NCBI GenBank assembly: GCA_007126175.1
Contig: SLBU01000036.1
Span: 1-6,536 of the forward strand
Direction of reading: 5' to 3'
From: Kiritimatiellia bacterium
GTDB taxonomy: Bacteria > Verrucomicrobiota > Kiritimatiellia > UBA8416
DNA: 6,536 nucleotides
Positions 1-5,135 of the stretch are shown piece after piece. The notes under the pieces were generated by a model. That model ran no database searches, had not been told where the DNA came from, and saw nothing but the letters and a program-made list of their open reading frames with translations. Every line of letters begins with the position of its first letter. The stretch's first letter is position 1. The position numbers and the translations under genes were made by a program.

Positions 1-194
1 CGTTTCACAACTTGGGGCAACTCGTTGGCACCAGGGACCCATACCGCCGTAATATCATCATCCCCCACGCCATGCCGCACCAGACAATCTGCCGCCCCTC
101 CCAACAACTGCTTCGTCAGCAAATCATTAAAACGGCTGACCACAATCGCAAACTTCTTCCCATTCGCCACCAATTGTACCGATACTTCCTTCAT
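1..194 (-). CDS. ribH: 6,7-dimethyl-8-ribityllumazine synthase, 5' part (runs off the window)
   Basis: Lumazine synthase condenses 5-amino-6-ribitylamino-uracil with dihydroxybutanone phosphate, the penultimate step of riboflavin synthesis in the cytoplasm. Only the first 64 residues are in the window, against roughly 150 for the family. Seen directly: FAIVVSRFN at residues 15-23, the N-terminal substrate-binding strand with its aromatic residue, and VPGANELP at 53-60, the second substrate-binding loop with its conserved Glu. The start ATG is at 194 and has an AGGAGG Shine-Dalgarno at 199-204 (4 nt spacer), within the 15-nt gap after ribBA, so ribBA and ribH are cotranscribed and share FMN riboswitch control. 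One oddity is Asn in the loop where Phe or Tyr is more usual. Identity is secure from the two motifs and the operon context. Confidence 0.95.
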   Translation of the reverse strand, partial: MKEVSVQLVANGKKFAIVVSRFNDLLTKQLLGGAADCLVRHGVGDDDITAVWVPGANELPQVVK

Positions 195-209
195 CGTTCC
201 TCCTTATGT

Positions 210-1409
210 TTAGATCAAATGCCCCAGCTTATCACGCTTGGTTGCCAAATAACGTGCATTTTCGCTCCCCGGTTCAGACACAATCGGGATACGCTCGATA
301 ATGGTCAAACCGTACCCCTCCAGCCCGACAACCTTACGCGGATTATTCGTCAACAAACGGATGCGATGCAACCCTAAATCAGTCAGAATCTGCGCACCAA
401 CCCCATAATCGCGCAAATCAGCTTCAAACCCCAGCTCTTCATTGGCTTCGACCGTATCCATACCATCATCCTGTAACGCGTACGCATGGATTTTGGCTGC
501 CAGCCCGATGCCGCGGCCTTCCTGGCGCATATAGAGAATCACGCCATGCCCCTCGGCACCAACCATCTGCATCGCCCGATGAAGCTGTAATCCGCAATCG
601 CAGCGCAACGAATGGAAAACATCGCCCGTCAAACATTCACTATGGACGCGCACCAGCGGTGCGTCCTGCGAAGCCGGATCCCCTAGCACCAGGGCAATAT
701 GATGATCCCCGTCCACAAGAGACTCATAGAGACGAAACTGAAAAGTTCCCGCTTCCGTGGGAAAACGCACCGTCTGCAAAAAACGCACCTGCTTCTCCAT
801 CCGGCGCCGATACGCAATCAAATCGGCAATCGAAATAATCAGTAGATGGTGCTTTTGTGCAAAGACCTCCAAGTCAGGCAGCCGTGCCATGCTACCATCC
901 TCGTTGAGAATCTCACAGATAACCCCAGCGGGCTTCAGCCCCGCCATACGCGCCAGATCCACCGCGGCCTCGGTATGCCCCGCCCGATGCAAGACCCCTC
1001 CTGCAACCGCCCGTAGCGGAAACATATGGCCCGGACTGACTAGATCCGCATCCGTGCTCGCCGCATCGATCAGAATTTGGACCGTCTGCGCACGATCCTG
1101 CGCACTGATTCCCGTGGAGATGCCCTCCCGCGCATCCACCGACTCCATGAATGCGGTACCAAAATGATCGCCACTCTTGCCGCGCGATGTCATGGGTGCT
1201 AATTTCAGCCGCCGAAGTTGATCCTCCTGCAGTGCCGTGCATATCAACCCGCGTCCATGTTGCGTCATGAAATTGATTACAGCAGAGTCGGTTTTCTCGG
1301 CGGCACAAATCAGATCGCCTTCGTTCTCGCGCCGCGCATCATCTGTAACAATCACGGGCTGTCCTTGCCGTATTGCGGCGAGGGCTTTATCTATTGAGGC
1401 AAATGGCAT
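210..1409 (-). CDS. ribBA: Bifunctional 3,4-dihydroxy-2-butanone-4-phosphate synthase / GTP cyclohydrolase II
   Basis: The 399-residue protein carries both entry enzymes of riboflavin synthesis. The N-terminal RibB domain (about residues 1-203) makes dihydroxybutanone phosphate from ribulose 5-phosphate. It shows RENEGD at 27-32, the HGRGLIC segment at 51-57, SPGHMFPLRA at 125-134, GHTEA at 144-148 and AGVICEI at 161-167. The C-terminal RibA domain (about 207-399) opens GTP to the pyrimidine precursor. It shows SECLTGD at 257-263 and LRCDCG at 268-273, giving the three zinc cysteines C259, C270 and C272, then RQEGRGIGL at 295-303 and TNNPRK at 354-359. Both domains look intact, so both activities are expected. 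An ATG at 1415 abuts the Shine-Dalgarno, whereas the ATG at 1409 has AGGAGG 6 nt upstream (1416-1421), so 1409 is chosen. The frame stays open further upstream to 1538, but that stretch is the riboswitch leader. It is followed 15 nt later by ribH. Confidence 0.97.
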   Translation of the reverse strand: MPFASIDKALAAIRQGQPVIVTDDARRENEGDLICAAEKTDSAVINFMTQHGRGLICTALQEDQLRRLKLAPMTSRGKSGDHFGTAFMESVDAREGISTGISAQDRAQTVQILIDAASTDADLVSPGHMFPLRAVAGGVLHRAGHTEAAVDLARMAGLKPAGVICEILNEDGSMARLPDLEVFAQKHHLLIISIADLIAYRRRMEKQVRFLQTVRFPTEAGTFQFRLYESLVDGDHHIALVLGDPASQDAPLVRVHSECLTGDVFHSLRCDCGLQLHRAMQMVGAEGHGVILYMRQEGRGIGLAAKIHAYALQDDGMDTVEANEELGFEADLRDYGVGAQILTDLGLHRIRLLTNNPRKVVGLEGYGLTIIERIPIVSEPGSENARYLATKRDKLGHLI

Positions 1410-1415
1410 GCTCAT

Positions 1416-1421
1416 CCTCCT
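1416..1421 (-). promoter_or_regulatory. Shine-Dalgarno of ribBA that decides the start
   Basis: AGGAGG on the minus strand. It touches the ATG at 1415 with no spacer and lies 6 nt from the in-frame ATG at 1409. The 6-nt spacing favours MPFASID as the true N-terminus, only two residues shorter than the alternative. Confidence 0.8.
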
Positions 1422-1481
1422 GCTTCTTACACAATCTTCAGAACGGGATAACAGCATGAGAACAACAGAATACAGGCACGC

Positions 1482-1505
1482 ACAAAAGCCCATCACGGCT
1501 TCTAT
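1482..1505 (-). terminator. Terminator-like hairpin in the ribBA leader (candidate riboswitch expression platform)
   Basis: On the minus strand AUAGAAGCC can pair with GGCUUUUGU around a 6-nt loop, nine pairs including two G-U, and the 3' arm carries a UUUU run. It lies about 10 nt after the FMN aptamer and about 60 nt before the ribBA Shine-Dalgarno, where a transcription-terminating expression platform would sit. The stem is only moderately strong and the U-run is short. I could not define an antiterminator pairing, so control could instead be translational. Confidence 0.4.
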
Positions 1506-1514
1506 GCCAACGCT

Positions 1515-1668
1515 GCATCTCCTCCCATCCAGACTCAAGGATACATCCTTTTACTGTCGGCAACGGAATTCCACCGTCTCAATCCAGTTTACCACCGGAG
1601 TCGCGGACTTTTACCGCCGGTCGGGAATCGCCAGTCTACACCTGACATCACCCTGTCCCGAAGACACA
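1515..1668 (-). ncRNA. FMN riboswitch (RFN element) in the ribBA leader
   Basis: An FMN-sensing aptamer that shuts down the downstream riboflavin operon when FMN is abundant. On the minus strand, conserved blocks occur in the right order. P1 5' strand CUUCGGGACAGGG is near 1662-1651. AUUCCCGACCGGCGGU is followed by AGUCCGCGA (P2 3' side and P3). A CCGG...CUGG hairpin (P4) follows. Then come GGUGGAAUUCCG (P5), GCCGACAGU (P6) and finally CUGGAUGGGAGGAGAUG, which closes P1. P1 can form about nine pairs including G-U. P6 carries a small AGGA/UCCU hairpin insert. P2 is unusual: between GGGUGAUG and CGAUUCCC there is an added hairpin UCAG-GUGUAGA-CUGG (1645-1631), where most family members have a short loop. 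It lies directly upstream of ribBA-ribH. Confidence 0.96.
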
Positions 1669-1671
1669 TTT

Positions 1672-1699
1672 ATTATTTTTTAGGTACACAGGCAAACAA
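1672..1699 (-). promoter_or_regulatory. Candidate sigma-70-type promoter of ribBA-ribH
   Basis: On the minus strand TTGTTT (1699-1694, 3 of 6 to TTGACA) is followed after 16 nt by AATAAT (1677-1672, 5 of 6 to TATAAT). Transcription would begin near 1665, at the 5' edge of riboswitch P1, the position expected for an FMN leader. Support is positional plus a good -10; the -35 is weak. Confidence 0.45.
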
Positions 1700-1907
1700 C
1701 TATTGTGTATGCGCAAACCATACTGGCATACCATTACACAAAGGCGCAAGCCTTAACACGGGCGCATGTCATTTTCCCATGACTGATTTTTTATTGATTC
1801 AAATGCCTAATAAACAACGGCAAAGGAGTATTCCTCCCTATTCAGTCAATTTCTCGGGAAACGATTACGGGCGACGATCCCCTTCGCGTTTCTCCCCCGC
1901 ATTATCT
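1700..1907. other. Non-coding stretch with several small inverted repeats
   Basis: No credible gene was found on either strand: frames that cross it lack a ribosome-binding site or are antisense continuations into nrdJ. It contains GTATGC/GCATAC arms (1707-1712 and 1726-1731), a perfect AAGGC-GCAA-GCCTT hairpin (1741-1754) and GTCAT/ATGAC (1768-1783) followed by a T6 run at 1787-1792 on the plus strand. Nothing else was recognised between 1795 and 1907. Confidence 0.6.
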
Positions 1908-1933
1908 GGGCAGCCCCGGAGCCGGGGCTGCCC
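1908..1933 (-). terminator. GC-rich terminator hairpin of nrdJ
   Basis: A perfect 10-bp inverted repeat, GGGCAGCCCC and GGGGCTGCCC around a 6-nt centre that can add two further G-C pairs, begins 10 nt after the nrdJ stop codon. Neither strand has a T-run after it, so it is not a classical intrinsic terminator. It may act as a U-less terminator or as a 3' end-protecting hairpin. Confidence 0.7.
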
Positions 1934-1943
1934 ATCCCCCCAC

Positions 1944-4829
1944 TCAGGAGCAACCCATCGAGCTTCCGCAGTTGTAGCACCGGTAACAGGCACCATTGCG
2001 CACCGTAATCGCACCACATACATCACAGGCCGGCGCATCCTCCGTAAAATGCTCGAACTGGTCATCGACCCGCTGCGTATCCTCCGTCGCCGGGCCAGCC
2101 CCCGGATGCGCCTGCTCGCGTACTTGCGCCACCGGACGCGCCCCACCAAAGTGACCATTCGGAAACGTTATGTTCATCCACCGGAAGATATAATCCACGA
2201 GCGATTTGGCCATCGGGATATCCGGGTTTTTGGTGAATCCGCTCGGCTCAAACCGGCTGTGTGCAAACTTATGGCACAACTCCCGCACCGGCACACCATA
2301 TTGCAGACACAACGAAATCGCCGTTCCAAATGCATCCATGGTGCCACCAACCGTGCTGCCCTCCTTGGCCATCGTAATAAACAGCTCGCCGGGGCTGCCA
2401 TCCTCATGCATCCCCACCGTTAAATACCCTTCATGCCCAGCAACCTCGAACTTATGCGTCAGGGAGTTGCGGGTCGCCGGCATGCGCCGGCGGAAGGGCT
2501 TGCGCCGCGCCTCATTCAGAACATGCTCGGATTCTTCGGCCGGCGATCGTTTCCCCTGCCCATCATCCGTCGATAGCGGCTGCGTCCGCTTGGAACCATC
2601 GCGATAGACCGCCACCGCCTTGAGCCCCAGCTTCCAACCCTCCATATAGGTCTGCATAATGTCGCCCGGCGATGCCTCCGGCGGCAGATTCACCGTCTTG
2701 CTGATCGCCCCCGAAAGGAAAGGCTGCACCGCCGACATCATCCGCAAATGCGCCATATACGGAATGCTGCGTTTTCCCTTGACTGGCTTGAACGCACAGT
2801 CAAATACCGGCAGATCATCCGCCTTCAGATGCGGCGCACCCTCGATCGTGTCGTTGGCATCCACATACTTCACAATCGCCTCGGTCTCATCCACCGTGTA
2901 CCCCAGCTTGCTCAAAGCCGGCCCCAGCGTCCGGTTCACGATCTTCATCATGCCGCCACCCGCAAGCTGCTTGTATTTTACCAATGCGATATCGGGTTCC
3001 ACACCCGTCGTATCGCAATCCATCATGAATCCGATTGTGCCCGTCGGCGCAAGCACGGTCACCTGGGCATTGCGAAACCCTTTCCCGGCATTACTCACCA
3101 CCTGCTCCCACCTCTCGCGCGCCGCCAGCCGAATGGCAGACGGTGCCAGCAGCGGATCAATCGCATCCACCGAATCGCGGTGCATACGCATCACATCCGC
3201 CATGCTCTTGCGGTTTTCGGCCCATCCATCGAATGGCCCCTGTACCCCAGCCAGATCCTGGCTCACCGAATACGCATGGCCCGTCATCAATGCCGTCACC
3301 GCACCCGCATACGAACGCCCCGCATCACTGTCATACGCCAGCCCCAGACGCATCAGTACCGCACCCAGATTGGCATAGCCAAGCCCCAGCGGACGATACA
3401 GATGCGAGTTCGTCGCAATCCGCTCGGTCGGGTAGCTCGCACTGTCCACCAGAATCTCCTGCGCAATAATGAAGATCCGCACGGCATGCTTGAAGAGCTC
3501 GACCTGGAATTCGCCCTTCTCATCCACAAATTTCATCAGGTTGATCGAAGCCAGATTACAGGCACTATCATCCAGGAACATGTACTCCGAACAAGGATTA
3601 CTCGCATTGATCGGGCCACTCCCCTTGCAGGTATGCCAACGATTGATCGTGCTATCATACTGCAACCCAGGATCCCCGCACACATGCGCAGCTTCCGCAA
3701 TCTGCTGCATCAACGCACGCGCCTTGAGCGTCTGCACCGGCTCACCCGATATCACCGCACGCGTCTGCCATTCTCCATCACTCTCCACCGCCGACATGAA
3801 GTCATCCGTCACACGCACCGACGTGTTCGCATTCTGGAACATGACCGAATCATACGCCTCGCCACCAAACGAACCATCGTAGCCCTGATCAATCAAGGCC
3901 CACGCCTTCTTCTCCTCCCGCAATTTACAGTTGATGAAGTCCGCTATGTCAGGATGCTGAATCTTCAGACTCTGCATCTTGGCCGCCCGACGCGTCTTGC
4001 CGCCCGACTTGATCGCCCCGGCAACCTGGTCATAGATCCGCATGAAACTCAGCGGCCCCGAGGGCGTCCCCCCCCCCGAGAGTTTTTCGTGGCTGCTGCG
4101 CAAGGTACTCAGATCCGTGCCCGTGCCCGAACCATGCTTGAACAGCATCGCTTCCGTTGAAGCCAAACGCATAATATCGTCCATGTTGTCCGCCACCGAC
4201 TGGATAAAACAAGCCGAGGCCTGTGGCCGCCGGTAGGTATCGCCCGCCAGCTCGCACTTGCCCGTCTCCGCATTCCACGCATAGCTACTCTCGGAGGGTG
4301 CCGTATGCCCGTACACATCATACAGCCCCACATTGAACCACACCGGACTGTTGAACGAACCATATTGATTCACACACATCGCTGCCAGCTCATCATAAAA
4401 AATCTCGGCATCCTCCGGCGTCGCAAAATATCCATCGTTCAATCCCCAGTCCGCAATCGTGCGCGCTACACGATGCACCAACTGACGCACCGAATACTCA
4501 CGCTCATCCGTATGCAACGCCCCATAAAAATACTTCGAGGACACCACATTGGTCGCCAGCATCGACCAGGACTTCGGGATCTCCACCTGATCCTGCTCGA
4601 AAACCTTCTTGCCCTTGCCATCGTTGATCTCAGCATGGCGCCGCTCCCACTCCACCCCCGCAAAGGCTCCACCCTCTTCCTGCGTGATCATACGCCCGAT
4701 CTTTAAACCCGGACCCCGCTTGCTCGCAGCTTCTCGCTTCCGCTCCGATGTGCCTTTTCCACGTACCTGACGTGTCGTTTTGATCGTTCCTCTGACTTCA
4801 CGCTCTCCGGTTTCTTTGACTTCCAACAT
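1944..4829 (-). CDS. nrdJ: Vitamin B12-dependent (class II) ribonucleoside-diphosphate reductase
   Basis: This 961-residue enzyme reduces ribonucleotides to deoxyribonucleotides, using adenosylcobalamin to generate the active-site thiyl radical; it needs neither oxygen nor a second subunit. Conserved features: VEWERR near 59-64, C207 in QASACFI, the NPCSEY motif at 411-416 (radical Cys413 and Glu415), and C424 in DSACNLASIN. C207 and C424 match the reducing cysteine pair of class I enzymes. APTGTIG lies at 594-600. A TSCPD-type domain spans about 780-895. The end is cysteine-rich, with C935, C938, C948, C951, C954 and C960, giving a zinc-ribbon-like fold plus the GCS tail expected to re-reduce the active site. 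The start ATG at 4829 has GGGAG at 4838-4842, spacer 8 nt. The first 40 residues are a Lys/Arg/Glu-rich extension, too short for an ATP-cone. A G10 run encodes the Gly triplet near residue 252. No cobalamin riboswitch was seen upstream. Confidence 0.97.
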   Translation of the reverse strand: MLEVKETGEREVRGTIKTTRQVRGKGTSERKREAASKRGPGLKIGRMITQEEGGAFAGVEWERRHAEINDGKGKKVFEQDQVEIPKSWSMLATNVVSSKYFYGALHTDEREYSVRQLVHRVARTIADWGLNDGYFATPEDAEIFYDELAAMCVNQYGSFNSPVWFNVGLYDVYGHTAPSESSYAWNAETGKCELAGDTYRRPQASACFIQSVADNMDDIMRLASTEAMLFKHGSGTGTDLSTLRSSHEKLSGGGTPSGPLSFMRIYDQVAGAIKSGGKTRRAAKMQSLKIQHPDIADFINCKLREEKKAWALIDQGYDGSFGGEAYDSVMFQNANTSVRVTDDFMSAVESDGEWQTRAVISGEPVQTLKARALMQQIAEAAHVCGDPGLQYDSTINRWHTCKGSGPINASNPCSEYMFLDDSACNLASINLMKFVDEKGEFQVELFKHAVRIFIIAQEILVDSASYPTERIATNSHLYRPLGLGYANLGAVLMRLGLAYDSDAGRSYAGAVTALMTGHAYSVSQDLAGVQGPFDGWAENRKSMADVMRMHRDSVDAIDPLLAPSAIRLAARERWEQVVSNAGKGFRNAQVTVLAPTGTIGFMMDCDTTGVEPDIALVKYKQLAGGGMMKIVNRTLGPALSKLGYTVDETEAIVKYVDANDTIEGAPHLKADDLPVFDCAFKPVKGKRSIPYMAHLRMMSAVQPFLSGAISKTVNLPPEASPGDIMQTYMEGWKLGLKAVAVYRDGSKRTQPLSTDDGQGKRSPAEESEHVLNEARRKPFRRRMPATRNSLTHKFEVAGHEGYLTVGMHEDGSPGELFITMAKEGSTVGGTMDAFGTAISLCLQYGVPVRELCHKFAHSRFEPSGFTKNPDIPMAKSLVDYIFRWMNITFPNGHFGGARPVAQVREQAHPGAGPATEDTQRVDDQFEHFTEDAPACDVCGAITVRNGACYRCYNCGSSMGCS

Positions 4830-4871
4830 CTAAACTTCTCCCATTCAATTGTTTACACCCCCCAACAACAA

Positions 4872-4919
4872 ATACTGTATTTGGTATGCAGAGAAACCTA
4901 ACACCACTACAGGTAGTTG
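4872..4919 (-). promoter_or_regulatory. Candidate NrdR operator: two NrdR-box-like dyads upstream of nrdJ
   Basis: NrdR represses ribonucleotide reductase genes by binding two 16-bp boxes, recalled consensus ACACWATATATWGTGT, typically 31-32 bp apart. Positions 4872-4887 match 11 of 16 and overlap a perfect palindrome CAAATAC-T-GTATTTG at 4869-4883. Positions 4904-4919 match 10 of 16, keeping the outer CTA...TAG core, and sit in the 18-bp dyad 4903-4920 (one mismatched pair). Box centres are 4879.5 and 4911.5, exactly 32 bp apart. The site lies 43-90 nt upstream of the nrdJ start, where its promoter should be. The individual matches are moderate; the spacing and location carry the argument. 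Confidence 0.5.
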
Positions 4920-4920
4920 T

Positions 4921-5000
4921 CACAAGAAAAATACTCACAAAACAACACAAAATCACAAATCCCCGCAATCCCCCGCAAAACAACCCCAAACTAAACAAAA
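4921..5000. other. A/C-skewed intergenic stretch (G/U-rich on the nrdJ strand)
   Basis: Of 80 plus-strand bases here, 71 are A or C, so the strand read toward nrdJ is almost wholly G and T. It includes G-runs at 4984-4987, 4970-4974 and 4961-4964 (minus strand) and a near-tandem AATCCCCGC / AATCCCCCGC unit. No gene, riboswitch or known motif was recognised. It may lie upstream of the nrdJ transcription start rather than inside the mRNA. Confidence 0.55.
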
Positions 5001-5020
5001 TGCAAAATATTTGGTATGAT
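4992..5020 (+). promoter_or_regulatory. Extended -10 promoter for the YdjM-like gene
   Basis: TAAACA (4992-4997, 4 of 6 to TTGACA), a 17-nt spacer, then TATGAT (5015-5020, 5 of 6 to TATAAT) preceded by TGG, an extended -10 TGn. The expected transcription start is near 5027, giving a leader of about 109 nt to the ATG at 5136. It is the best promoter-like sequence in the divergent region and reads toward the plus-strand gene. Confidence 0.6.
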
Positions 5021-5135
5021 TTCCCGGCGTGGGTCATAGTGACGTAAGCGGATGCGTGTATGGGTGGCGGACATTCCCGTTTACCAATCGCATTTTCCCC
5101 TTGCAACCCATCTCTGCAACCAACACGATATCCCC

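Noticed and set aside
1443..1519. Short leader-peptide frame starting at the ATG in the P1 3' strand of the riboswitch, with GGAGGAG next to it
   Set aside because: The purine run and AUG are part of the conserved riboswitch sequence, and the spacing to the ATG is too short for a normal ribosome-binding site.
1410..1538. Open extension of the ribBA frame upstream of the chosen start
   Set aside because: It is the non-coding leader, runs into the FMN aptamer and begins with TTG; homology and the AGGAGG site place the start at 1409.
1768..1792. Plus-strand intrinsic terminator taken on its own (GTCAT/ATGAC plus T6)
   Set aside because: The stem is only 5 bp and no plus-strand gene in this window lies upstream; kept only as part of the small-RNA hypothesis.
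1779..2423. Plus-strand 214-codon frame starting in the intergenic region
   Set aside because: It has no Shine-Dalgarno, mostly overlaps nrdJ in antisense, crosses the terminator hairpin and has no recognisable domain.
2748..4160. 470-codon open frame on the plus strand inside nrdJ
   Set aside because: It is antisense to a fully conserved reductase gene, rich in His, Arg and Ile as expected from a shadow frame, has no Shine-Dalgarno and resembles no family I know.
4875..4891. LexA-like CTG...CAG sequence in the nrdJ/YdjM-like intergenic region
   Set aside because: Attractive because ydjM is SOS-controlled in E. coli, but the spacing is CTG-N11-CAG where the E. coli box needs N10, and LexA sites differ between phyla.
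4830..5051. Cobalamin riboswitch upstream of nrdJ
   Set aside because: No B12-box or matching helices could be found on the minus strand; the region is low-complexity G/T-rich DNA and NrdR-like dyads.
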